Source of the DNA: Holosporales bacterium | GTDB lineage: Bacteria > Pseudomonadota > Alphaproteobacteria > BNTO01 | Reading direction: 5' to 3' | NCBI GenBank assembly: GCA_031257945.1 | Contig: JAIRNU010000075.1 | Location: 1-16,851 of the forward strand | Length of the DNA: 16,851 nt | In this document: one piece after another, positions 7,108 to 14,136 of the stretch | Position numbering within the stretch: position 1 is the stretch's first letter | Layout: the number at the start of each line of letters is the position of its first letter | Made by a program: the position numbers and the translations under genes | Notes under the pieces: model-generated | Databases searched by the model: none | Seen by the model: only the letters and a program-made list of their open reading frames with translations | Told to the model about the DNA's origin: nothing

Positions 7108-7941
7108 TTATCCTCCTTTTTTTACAAATTTAATTACAACTTCATCGGAGAGAATTGTTGATTTCACAATACGAACTGATGAAAAAACAACGACTTTCTC
7201 TTCGCATTGAACAGACAATTTCGCCTGTCCTTTCTCAATTTCTGCCACCAAATTCCATGGCGGCCCTTGAACCGCGGCAAAATGCGCTGTGTTACCAAGC
7301 GCGAAATCCGGATCCTTTTCAACAATTTCCGAAAAATGGTAGGTTTTTAACGCCATTTCCTGGTTCCTCTTTGGGAGCGGAAAAACGAAAAGTGATTCTA
7401 TCCTGGAAAGTGGGCAGTGATTGCTGTAGTACCCACCAATGCACCAAAGAGGAATTGCCGGCCCATTAAGTGGCTCAAAATAAATGGGGGGAGTTGTTCC
7501 CTTGGAGGATATTCGTAGTTCAGTATTGCTAGCAATCTCAGGGAAATCCTTTTCGAATAGTATTTCGGAAAGGGGCTGGGCGCAGCATTGCTCTAGGCGC
7601 TCAGAAATGAAGTCGCTAAAGACTACTTTAATTTTGCTAACAATATTTTTGTTTTTGGCAGCATTTCCGGCAGCATTAGCAGGAAAAACCGGGATAGGGC
7701 TAAATTTTTTCATGCCGTTATCATACCGTAGCGTCACATTATGGCTCTTAGCAAAGGTTGGGCAAATTTTGGCGGTAACCCAAAGGGATTCCGGCATTTT
7801 CCCCTGACGAATCGCATTTTTACCAATCATGGTAATTGTTGCGATAGCGGTATTTACCCCCTCTGTAGTCTTCACAGAATCAAGGGTAATATCGAATAAA
7901 TGCTCTGGATTTTTGAAATCTAAAAAACGAAAGGTTTCCAT
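7108..7941 (-). CDS. unidentified phage structural protein
   Basis: 277 aa from ATG 7941. A GTG four codons further upstream (7953) is in frame, but GAGGTG lies the right distance before ATG 7941, so I choose that. The protein is predicted soluble and strand-rich, without a signal peptide or membrane span. I recognise no family. Its place between a large phage protein and the lysis genes suggests a tail-tip, fibre or baseplate-like role, by position only. Start and stop are within 2 bp of both neighbours, so it belongs to the same transcript. Confidence 0.6.
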   Translation of the reverse strand: METFRFLDFKNPEHLFDITLDSVKTTEGVNTAIATITMIGKNAIRQGKMPESLWVTAKICPTFAKSHNVTLRYDNGMKKFSPIPVFPANAAGNAAKNKNIVSKIKVVFSDFISERLEQCCAQPLSEILFEKDFPEIASNTELRISSKGTTPPIYFEPLNGPAIPLWCIGGYYSNHCPLSRIESLFVFPLPKRNQEMALKTYHFSEIVEKDPDFALGNTAHFAAVQGPPWNLVAEIEKGQAKLSVQCEEKVVVFSSVRIVKSTILSDEVVIKFVKKGG

Positions 7942-7942
7942 A

Positions 7943-9424
7943 CTACACCTCACTTTCCGGCGTTTCCCTGGGCATTACCAGGAGCCTTTCTTTCGGCGAA
8001 TACAAAGTCGCCCTCATTTTATGCAGCAAAACCTTTTGCGTCCTAAGATCACGAAGAAGCACAGTAATCCTTGTCGGATTTTCTTTAACAAAATCCATGA
8101 CGTCCTCCGCGGCGGCAAACCGCCTTTGCAAAATTTTTGAACTCAGGGAATCTGCGCAATTTTCAACAGTAACCGCCTCAACAATGTCTTGATGAATAAA
8201 TGGATGGTTTATTCGGCCGGCAATAGGGGTTCCCTCTACGACCTCCGATATATTCCACCGTGTTTTCTCCCAGTCCTCAAGCCATTGTGGCATATTAGTT
8301 ACTGTTATTTTGGCGCTCCTATACGGACCATCAGCAATTAATTCGACTTGCGAGATTTGCCCAAAAATATTAAGGTCTTTGGCGGAAATCTTGACCATTT
8401 GGCCAATACTCAAATCGCACCCCGTCTCGAAATCCATTTCGAAAGAAATACTTCCCTTTTTCTTTGAGATTACCTTTTCCTTTATGTGCTCTATGCACTG
8501 CAAAGCGACCTTTTTCCCTAACTCTGTATCAAAAAAGGAGGATTGCTGGTCGTCAAACCCTTGCAATTTCTCAAGATCAGTAATTTTGAGAGAAAAATCG
8601 GCAACCTGGTCGTTGGAATTGTCCACTGTAAGATCTGCCCCTAAGGAGTTTGCAGAATCCCCAAAAAATGGCAGGCAAAAGGACAGCGTTTCCACGCGCT
8701 TTTGCTCGTAATTCCAATCGATTTTAAAATTGCACGAAAACCAGTGGTACGGAATAGAACACTCTTCGCCATTATCTGTTTCAAATGGCGGAGTTGAAGA
8801 TTTGTAAATATCCAAACACCCTGTTTGCGCCGGCGAAATAGGAGTAAACGATATACTTAACACGGTATACCCGGTCTTCCTTACACTCTGTTGCTGCACG
8901 GAAAAATCATTATTTAAACTGCTAATTATTCCGTTAGGAAAATTATTTGCGATATATTGGCCAATATCAGTACAGCCAGTATTTTTCTGCACCCATTCAG
9001 CACTTAAACAAACATTAATACACTGCGGTAGAAAAATTTGCTCCTGCTGGATAGTGCTCTCAAAAATATGCCCTGTAATATCAATAACATCATCAACATC
9101 ATCGCTAGGGCAAGGCGGCATTGCAGCAAGATCTTCCTGGAAAAAAAGGTGCAACAAGCCATTCCCTTGGGGAACAGGGTCATTGCAAGGGGTTCCAGAA
9201 AATAACACTTTTTTCGCGTCATTTATTTCTCGATAAACAACGCAAAGGTCGTCAAAAACACTGCTTTGCCGGCCATCAAACACACTTTCTAAAAATAAAT
9301 TAACTTTTAGGTCTTTCTTTTTAATTTTTAATTGCGTTAAAATACCGACGTTGCTAGCGGCAGATGTGTTAATTACCTCTACTTTTTGTGATTTTGACGC
9401 GTTAAATATAATATGAATACTCAT
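7943..9424 (-). CDS. large phage tail-associated protein, unidentified
   Basis: 493 aa. The frame stays open to 9955, but everything upstream of 9424 is antisense to the transporter gene and looks like chance translation. ATG 9424 has GGAGG at 9430-9434, five bases away, which fixes the start. The N-terminal half is acidic and Ser/Asp rich. The segment about 345-395 (KGSISFEMDF, DLSIGQMVKISAKDLNIFGQISQVEL, SAKITVTNM) has the pattern of tail-hub or baseplate beta-domains, where a surface is set by 'GQxVxI' and a following strand. That resemblance is weak. Size and place suggest a hub or fibre protein. The start overlaps the start of the divergent transporter gene by 12 bp. Confidence 0.6.
   Translation of the reverse strand: MSIHIIFNASKSQKVEVINTSAASNVGILTQLKIKKKDLKVNLFLESVFDGRQSSVFDDLCVVYREINDAKKVLFSGTPCNDPVPQGNGLLHLFFQEDLAAMPPCPSDDVDDVIDITGHIFESTIQQEQIFLPQCINVCLSAEWVQKNTGCTDIGQYIANNFPNGIISSLNNDFSVQQQSVRKTGYTVLSISFTPISPAQTGCLDIYKSSTPPFETDNGEECSIPYHWFSCNFKIDWNYEQKRVETLSFCLPFFGDSANSLGADLTVDNSNDQVADFSLKITDLEKLQGFDDQQSSFFDTELGKKVALQCIEHIKEKVISKKKGSISFEMDFETGCDLSIGQMVKISAKDLNIFGQISQVELIADGPYRSAKITVTNMPQWLEDWEKTRWNISEVVEGTPIAGRINHPFIHQDIVEAVTVENCADSLSSKILQRRFAAAEDVMDFVKENPTRITVLLRDLRTQKVLLHKMRATLYSPKERLLVMPRETPESEV
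9407..9412 (+). promoter_or_regulatory. perfect -10 box directly before the eamA start
   Basis: TATAAT (9407-9412) touches ATG 9413. No good -35 is seen 16-18 bp upstream (TTTTTG at 9383-9388 is the nearest). If it is used, RNA would start near 9419, inside the reading frame, so the true start might be internal (ATG 9470). It may also be chance in AT-rich DNA. Confidence 0.3.
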
Positions 9425-10297
9425 AGATTCCTCCGAAAAAAAAATTACATAATTGCTGCTCTTTGGATAATGCTGGTCAACGTAATCAGCGTCAGCAATG
9501 ACGTGATTTCGTGTTCTATTGGGCAATCGCTCCACCCGTTTCAGGTGGCTTTCATGCGATTTTTCGTTAGCATGATTACAGTTATCCCCTTTATGCTCCA
9601 CAGAAAAACATTCTATTTCAAAGCAAAAATGCATAAATTGCACTTTTTGCGGACGTTTTTTGGGACATTGGCTATCGCCCTTGGCACCATATCCGTACTG
9701 AAATTTCGCATTGTATGCAATACAAGCATAATGTTTTCCGAGCCGATTTTGTTTTTGCCATTGGCCGCTATCTTTTTGAAAGAAAGAATAGATGCTACGC
9801 GGTGGATTTGCACCGTTGTTGGCTTTATAGGTATCATTGTAATTCTCTACAAAGATATCTTCACTCTTAATGCTTGGCTTTTTATCCCACTTTCCAGCGC
9901 ATTCTTGTTCGCTGTAATTTGTATAATCGCCAAAAAAATGGTTTACGATGAACATATTTTAACACTCCTTTTTTACTTTGGTATGGGTACAACGTTGTTT
10001 TCGTTAATTCCAGCTTTAGTAGTTTGGCAACCAATGACAATATCGCAGATAGTCTATTTGACACTTCTAGGGTGTAATGCAAATCTCATACAGGTTTGCA
10101 TGTTTAAGGCGTATGCGATATCCGAGGCGGCACCTTTAATGCCACTACGATATTTGGAATTTGTGTTGTCCTTTTTGGCTGGGTTGCTTTTTTTCCATCA
10201 AACGGCGGAAATCAACACGTTCATAGGTTGCTTTATTATTATTGCCAGTTCTATTGTGATTACTATTGCTGAAAAACGAAAAGAACGAGTTTTGTAG
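9413..10297 (+). CDS. EamA/DMT-family transporter, similar in layout to rickettsial SAM transporter
   Basis: 294 aa with about ten membrane spans in two EamA halves (about 10-155 and 165-288). Family-typical blocks are SNDVIS followed by HPFQVAFMRF (about 28-49), FSEPILFLPLAAIFLKERIDATRWICTVVGFIGI (about 106-140) and the matching C-terminal PLRYLEFVLSFLAGLLFF. The SND start, FQVAFxRFF and PYRYLE-like motifs resemble the Rickettsia S-adenosylmethionine importer from memory, but substrate is not proven. The gene lies on the opposite strand between two phage genes: its stop (10295-10297) touches one stop and its start overlaps the other start. No ribosome site precedes ATG 9413, so the start is uncertain. 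It looks like cargo in the phage block. Confidence 0.8.
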   Translation: MNTHRFLRKKNYIIAALWIMLVNVISVSNDVISCSIGQSLHPFQVAFMRFFVSMITVIPFMLHRKTFYFKAKMHKLHFLRTFFGTLAIALGTISVLKFRIVCNTSIMFSEPILFLPLAAIFLKERIDATRWICTVVGFIGIIVILYKDIFTLNAWLFIPLSSAFLFAVICIIAKKMVYDEHILTLLFYFGMGTTLFSLIPALVVWQPMTISQIVYLTLLGCNANLIQVCMFKAYAISEAAPLMPLRYLEFVLSFLAGLLFFHQTAEINTFIGCFIIIASSIVITIAEKRKERVL

Positions 10298-10816
10298 TCA
10301 TACCTCCTCCAAATCAAGTTGCCACCCAGATTTCATATTCCATTCATCAGTTGTAAGAACAAATGAAGTAACACGCATATTTAATATTGGGTAGTACGAA
10401 ACAAACAAACCAACATATTGTGGCGGATTGGGTATGGTAACTATCCTTCCATCAACGGTAAAGTCGGGGCAATCCCGGTTTTCTGCATCAAATATTTGTA
10501 CGGAATTCACGATTACGTCCCTTTCCAATGTAACGGACTTTGACGACTCTTCAGAAATGCTGATTTTTTGGCATAGGGGTTGTATACACCCTACCAATAC
10601 TGGCGTTCCTATTTGTAATCCTTCCGTTGCTATTGGAATACTGTCGCTACACTTTATAGTTGAAATATACTTATGTGAACTATTACCAACGAAAATTAAA
10701 TCGCCATTAAGGGTTCTTTTAAAAAATCCCTGTGGTTTGGGCTTTAATTCCTGAGTACAGCCACGTGCTGATAATGGCGGCAATCCGCCAATACTTAAAG
10801 TTAAACTGGTTTCCAT
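10298..10816 (-). CDS. unidentified phage structural protein (tail region)
   Basis: 172 aa. The start ATG 10816 has AAGGTG upstream. The sequence is strand-rich with no signal peptide. Features such as GLPPLSARGCTQEL, FFKRTLNGDLIFV, a KYxSTIKC strand and the final TDEWNMKSGWQLDLEEV occur in a family of alphaproteobacterial phage proteins as I recall, without known function. Position directly after a tail-terminator-like gene would suit a tail tube or tip protein. The stop abuts the transporter stop on the other strand. Before the transporter was inserted it probably ran straight into the 493-aa gene. Confidence 0.6.
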   Translation of the reverse strand: METSLTLSIGGLPPLSARGCTQELKPKPQGFFKRTLNGDLIFVGNSSHKYISTIKCSDSIPIATEGLQIGTPVLVGCIQPLCQKISISEESSKSVTLERDVIVNSVQIFDAENRDCPDFTVDGRIVTIPNPPQYVGLFVSYYPILNMRVTSFVLTTDEWNMKSGWQLDLEEV

Positions 10817-10824
10817 AATGCACC

Positions 10825-11268
10825 TTACGCCTCAGTACTCATGACACTGCGAGCATCTCGAACAATTGCTTCATAAAACTGTTCGACTTTCCGCGGTTGT
10901 TTTAATACTTTTTTGAAATCGACAATACTGGATTTAAATTTCAAAACAGCTACATTTTCTTTATCCAAATATAACGTTAGCCCGTCAATTGCAGCATTAA
11001 TTTGATTCGAAATTTCAATTGCTGCCGAACCATCGTTATTATTACAAAGAATTGACACTCTAAAAGCAACTTTTGCCTGCGGGGCATTTTTTAATTTTCG
11101 GTTGGGGCTCCACGTTTCCTCCAGCTCAATAAAAATCATTGGCCAGGTTTGCGGTACACAATCTGGCACAGAGATATAAACACTGCTTTCAGATAAGCCC
11201 TGCAAAAGCCCAATACCATTCTCACAAATTATTTGTCGGACTGCCGACAATACTCCAAAATCAACCAT
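10825..11268 (-). CDS. DUF3168-like tail terminator/tail completion protein
   Basis: 147 aa. The frame extends up to 11409, but the extension lies within the head closure gene. ATG 11268 follows GGGGGAAG, and its ATGGTTGA overlaps the upstream stop, so this is the start. Residues about 30-110 (WPMIFIELEETWSPNR, AKVAFRVSILCNN, AIEISNQINAAIDG) follow the order seen in DUF3168/gp10-like proteins that cap phage tails. The C-terminal half (VLKFKSSIVDF, EAIVRDARSVM) also fits. Assignment rests on pattern and on its place after the head closure gene. Confidence 0.6.
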   Translation of the reverse strand: MVDFGVLSAVRQIICENGIGLLQGLSESSVYISVPDCVPQTWPMIFIELEETWSPNRKLKNAPQAKVAFRVSILCNNNDGSAAIEISNQINAAIDGLTLYLDKENVAVLKFKSSIVDFKKVLKQPRKVEQFYEAIVRDARSVMSTEA

Positions 11269-11647
11269 TGCTTCCCCCTTTTTGTAAGCATAAAGATTCC
11301 AAAAAAACACCACACTGATCAGAAAAAGAAAAAGGAAACAGTAGTTCAAATTCCTCTTTTTTCCAGCATAGCGTGTTGGTTTTCTGATAAACAGAATCAA
11401 AAAAACCATCAGTACTACTATTATTACGTATAATCACTTTGTACAACCGATCTACGATATTTTTACCAAGACCGTGAACATACGATGCGTAACGAATATT
11501 TGTTTTTTTAATTGGCGTAATGGAGGCCCACACATCACATGAAAAATTTGTGATTGTTGTGTTTCCATTTGCCGTAGATAAACTATCCCTTTCTTGCAGC
11601 GTAATTCGCTCTCTAAGAAATGGATTTTGCAAACGATTCAAATACAT
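11261..11647 (-). CDS. phage head closure / head-tail adaptor
   Basis: 128 aa. The N-terminal pattern LRERITLQERD (11-21), DVWASITPIK (38-47), and RLYKVIIRNN (67-76) is that of HK97 gp10 / SPP1 gp16-type adaptors, which join the portal ring to the tail. Usual length is about 105-115 aa, so the extra hydrophobic, Phe-rich C-terminus (about 95-128) is unusual. Part of it is encoded by DNA shared with the next gene's leader. The start ATG 11647 has a GGGGG-type site upstream; the stop overlaps the next ATG. Confidence 0.65.
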   Translation of the reverse strand: MYLNRLQNPFLRERITLQERDSLSTANGNTTITNFSCDVWASITPIKKTNIRYASYVHGLGKNIVDRLYKVIIRNNSSTDGFFDSVYQKTNTLCWKKEEFELLFPFSFSDQCGVFLESLCLQKGGSNG

Positions 11648-11659
11648 TGCCTTGCCCCC

Positions 11660-12277
11660 CTAAGCCAACGAAACGATACGGTACGGTGCTAACAGCAGCT
11701 TAACAAAGGCATTCGCAGGAATGCAACTTTGTATTGTTCTGTTCTCGTACATATCCGCAACAAGGATAAGTATTGCTTGCCGTATACTGGGGGGAAGCAT
11801 TGATGCCCGATCCCCATAGCCGGCCGTGTACTTAACCTTAACTGTACAATTCATGCCGTGCACAACAACGGTTGGTACCATTTTATCTTTACTTATTAAG
11901 TACCGATGACTCTGGCGAAAATCCCCCGATTGGCGGCTATACATTGGGCTTTTTGTTATGCGTTGCGGCGGATCATCTGGTGGCCCCTCTGGCGGCCTCT
12001 CATATCCAGTTTTTATTTCTACAGATAAAACGTCTATTAGGGGAGGGAAGGGCAGTGTAATCCTTCCGGTCCCGTCCCTTGTATGCTTAATAAAAACCGT
12101 TTTCTGCCAGGTTTTTGCCATTAGACTCCGGCCAAGGGCCTGCTCTACCGCGTAGGTTGCCGCTCGAATAAGCAGCGTTAAATTTTCGTCATCCTCTGTG
12201 TGATCCAGACGAAGATAATTTTTGGCCTTTTTCAAACTGACAGCCAAAACTTGCGATTCTTCCAATAAAGTTAACAT
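11660..12277 (-). CDS. gp6-like phage head-tail connector
   Basis: 205 aa from ATG 12277, chosen because AGGAGA lies six bases upstream; the in-frame codons up to 12301 lack a site. The family (phiE125 gp8 / HK97 gp6-like) sits under the portal. Typical features are the N-terminal VSLKKAKNYLRLDHTEDDENLTLLIRAATYAVEQALGRSLM block (about 13-53), in which the LRLD-DEDxLI-AA-xxVE-xTGR pattern is plain. PFPPLIDVLSVEI follows, and the late YTAGYGD--LPPSIRQAI segment. This is the first gene of the visible phage operon; capsid and portal genes that should precede it are absent. Confidence 0.8.
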   Translation of the reverse strand: MLTLLEESQVLAVSLKKAKNYLRLDHTEDDENLTLLIRAATYAVEQALGRSLMAKTWQKTVFIKHTRDGTGRITLPFPPLIDVLSVEIKTGYERPPEGPPDDPPQRITKSPMYSRQSGDFRQSHRYLISKDKMVPTVVVHGMNCTVKVKYTAGYGDRASMLPPSIRQAILILVADMYENRTIQSCIPANAFVKLLLAPYRIVSLA

Positions 12278-12569
12278 AGTGTTTCTCCTAAAAATTCCCA
12301 AAAAACTCCGGGAGGCTCCGTGCCTACCGTTCCCTATATAAATTCTAAGTTCTTTTCACGTGCACTTTCAATTTCCAAAGTAGTACCTTACGAAATAAAA
12401 AAAAGTGCCGCGGGTTTCACTTAATTTTTATAAAAACTCGGGAATTTTCTCCATGTTTTCTGCCGCTTTGCGTCCTTCTCACTTTCACACCGTACAAAGA
12501 AAAGGTTAAATTTTTATGTAGAAAAATTGGCTGTGCGTTTTTTTCATTGATTTTTGGAAAAATTTCCTG
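12278..12569. other. non-coding stretch before the phage operon
   Basis: No gene is visible. On the minus strand, an AT-rich run with TATATA near 12335-12345 could be the -10 region of the phage operon, but no clear -35 partner was found. AGGC/GCCT forms a small hairpin near 12313-12326. The rest is AT-rich DNA with poly-A and poly-T tracts. Confidence 0.45.
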
Positions 12570-12598
12570 TTGACTGGCTCAATTGCGCCTAATACCAA
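12570..12598 (+). promoter_or_regulatory. promoter-like sequence of the candidate small RNA
   Basis: TTGACT (12570-12575) is followed after 17 nt by TACCAA (12593-12598). The -35 is good and the -10 weak. Its place about 200 nt before a strong terminator, with no open frame between, is what makes it worth noting. Confidence 0.4.
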
Positions 12599-12604
12599 TG
12601 TATT

Positions 12605-12803
12605 TGCGCAAGATACTGATAACATGCAACCTCCGTCCCCCGTCCACGCCACATTTATTCGTGTATGCGCGACAACAAAAAATTCCTCTTGCAATCGGTA
12701 GAGGAGTATCGTAGTATCCTGTCGTCGGCTGGTTGAGAGACCGCGCCGAAGTTCTTCCCCCTAAAGAACTTTGCCCTTGATTCTCCTTCAAGGGCTTTTT
12801 TTT
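12605..12803 (+). ncRNA. candidate structured small RNA, unidentified
   Basis: About 200 nt between a promoter-like sequence and a strong intrinsic terminator, without a gene. Inverted repeats occur in series. AGATACTGATA (12611-12621) pairs with TATCGTAGTATCCT (12707-12720) with a bulge, enclosing the hairpin CCTCT/AGAGG (12685-12704). Next come TCGGC...GCCGA with GGT/ACC inside (12725-12749), then AAGTTCTT/AAGAACTT (12749-12771), then the terminator. No 4.5S, RNase P or tmRNA hallmark was seen. A 6S-like RNA or a lineage-specific sRNA is possible. Start and class are inferred. Confidence 0.5.
12773..12803 (+). terminator. strong intrinsic terminator
   Basis: Perfect 8-bp stem GCCCTTGA (12773-12780) and TCAAGGGC (12788-12795), 7-nt loop, followed directly by eight T (12796-12803). 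It points along the plus strand, where no gene precedes it, which supports a small RNA transcript. Confidence 0.85.
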
Positions 12804-12830
12804 GTTGGCCATTTAACCCCTAACTCCGCC

Positions 12831-13114
12831 TCAAGTTAGTATGCCTATCCCTATCTTTTTGAAGATTTTCTTTGTTTTCGCCGGGATTTCCGACATTCGC
12901 CACTCTCCTCGGATCTTTGTTTGATAAATAGATTTGCTGAATTCGATCATGTCTTTGGGAGATGTTTTTGCCAGTAATTCCGCACTCCGCAATCTATCAA
13001 ATAATTTGTAATACGCCAGCATTGCTATAAAGTTCACAAAAAGCCAACCTTCCAGCACGTATCTGTTCTGCATGTATGTCTTATCTGCAGCCAAAAATTT
13101 CTTCCGCCTCTGAA
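12831..13114 (-). pseudogene. C-terminal remnant of an IS1634-like (DDE) transposase
   Basis: About 94 codons open from 13114 (after an in-frame TAA) to 12831. The sequence KKFLAADKTYMQNRYVLEG, then WLFVNFIAMLAYYKLFDRL and a final EIPAKTKKIFKKIGI, is the usual end of IS1634/IS4-type transposases. In these the ADKxYMQ-EGWxFINFxAL stretch lies near the last catalytic Glu. About 400 or more residues of the normal N-terminal part are missing, and the DNA upstream shows no matching frame. No ATG or ribosome site precedes it. It is best read as a fossil of an IS. Confidence 0.75.
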
Positions 13115-13175
13115 CTTACACAGGAGTCATTTACTACAAACGGAAAGTGGAGTGGTGCCACCCTAAGCTAAGCGT

Positions 13176-13243
13176 TTATGCACAAGTTATTCTGGGCTGT
13201 AGAGTTATACCCAGAATTCACAGCTGTAACCAAGTGATGCACA
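13176..13243. promoter_or_regulatory. cluster of DnaA-box-like sequences
   Basis: TTATGCACA (13176-13184) fits the TTATNCACA consensus exactly. TTATACCCA (13205-13213) and TGATGCACA (13235-13243) each differ at one base, and GAATTCACA (13214-13222) at two or more. All four have the same orientation within 68 bp. ATTCTGGG/CCCAGAAT (13189-13217) adds an inverted repeat. This could be an origin fragment, a DnaA-titration site, or chance. Confidence 0.35.
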
Positions 13244-13284
13244 AAAAACTACCGTCCCAAAACACGTACTGGGTAAAAAAACTA

Positions 13285-13453
13285 TTGACCTGTAATTCCC
13301 GGATTTTTTCTTACCATTTGCCCAAACTTGTGAAATCCTTGGATTTTTCATTGATGTATGGTAGGAAAAGTTCTTACCACAATAATCACAGAAACCGCCC
13401 TATTTCGCCGATTTTGCCAAATGGTAAGAAAAAATCCGGGAATTACAGTTGAC
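13285..13453. mobile_element. 159-bp MITE with 31-bp terminal inverted repeats and 5-bp target duplication
   Basis: The left repeat (13290-13320, beginning CTGTAATTCCCGG and ending TTACCATTTG) and the right repeat (13418-13448) are exact reverse complements over 31 bases. Directly outside both ends lies TTGAC (13285-13289 and 13449-13453), a target site duplication. The 97-bp interior has no gene. Perfect ends and duplication point to a recent insertion. The family of the helper transposase is not clear from the ends. Confidence 0.85.
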
Positions 13454-13476
13454 GGGAAAGACGGTATGTACATGCG

Positions 13477-13509
13477 TTGACACGAGCAAAAATTATATTG
13501 CTGTATAAA
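13477..13509 (+). promoter_or_regulatory. probable promoter of tRNA-Asn
   Basis: A consensus -35 TTGACA (13477-13482) and a -10-like TATAAA (13504-13509) lie upstream of the tRNA. The spacer of 21 bp is long (19 if TGTATA at 13502-13507 is taken). The MITE ends only 28 bp upstream. Confidence 0.45.
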
Positions 13510-13539
13510 GTTCGAAGTGGTACAAAGAGAGTGTGGTGT

Positions 13540-13615
13540 TCCCCGATAGCTCAGTCGGTAGAGCAAGTGGCTGTTAACCACTGGGTCGGCGGTTCAAGTC
13601 CGTCTCGGGGAGCCA
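13540..13615 (+). tRNA. tRNA-Asn(GTT)
   Basis: TCCCCGA (13540-13546) pairs with TCGGGGA (13605-13611), then discriminator G and encoded CCA (13613-13615). The anticodon stem AGTGG/CCACT encloses CTGTTAA with anticodon GTT at 13573-13575. D-arm GCTCAGTCGGTAGAGC and T-arm GTTCAAGTC are normal. No second copy of its 3' end was seen in the window, so there is no sign of an att duplication. Confidence 0.95.
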
Positions 13616-14136
13616 ATGAAGTTTTTCTCTACGACCATGTGGTCAATGGCTCTTAAAAAATCCTTAGATTCTGCGCGGTCTAGCGGTGCGATCAAGTTTA
13701 ATAAAATTGCCGATAATGCTCTCCGCAACCCGATGACCCCCCAATTTTGCCCAATCGGAGACCAAAAGTCTCCACACCAACAGGTCGTACTTTTGCTAGA
13801 CAAAATCCGCTGTAAGCCTTATGACGTGGGCGTTTCACGGGTTTTCACGCAAAAGTGGTTTGCAGATGTACGTGCTGGTAAAAGTGCGGTGCAAGACATA
13901 CACTCAAACCAACGCCAATTGCTTGAAAATCAAGGTGTTCAGGGCAGATTCGTCCACCAGGTCGCCGTTTCTAGCAATGCATTGGCGCGAATCCCTTTGC
14001 AATCAACGGCTACACGGGATCTGTCACCACCAGGTCGCCGGTTCGCGGACGTGTTTGGAATACGGTCGAATTTGCAGAAAAAATATGCAAGTATCGGGCA
14101 TCGTTTCTGTTTTAATAACAACACCACGGAAGTCAT
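13616..14136. other. gene-poor stretch after tRNA-Asn, possibly decayed coding DNA
   Basis: Open frames exist on both strands (one begins with ATG directly after the tRNA CCA), but none has a ribosome site, a family pattern or agreement with the codon use of neighbours. A 14-base direct repeat CCACCAGGTCGCCG lies at 13954-13967 and 14027-14040, 73 bp apart. I see no other structure. Confidence 0.5.

Noticed and set aside
9425..9955. N-terminal extension of the large phage protein frame (open to 9955)
   Set aside because: It is entirely antisense to the transporter, has no domain pattern, and a strong GGAGG plus ATG at 9424 marks the real start.
12734..12750. GAGAGACC...GCCGAAG resembling the glycine riboswitch core
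   Set aside because: The spacing between the two motifs is too short, the second conserved core and downstream gcv-type gene are missing, and a perfect hairpin explains the bases.
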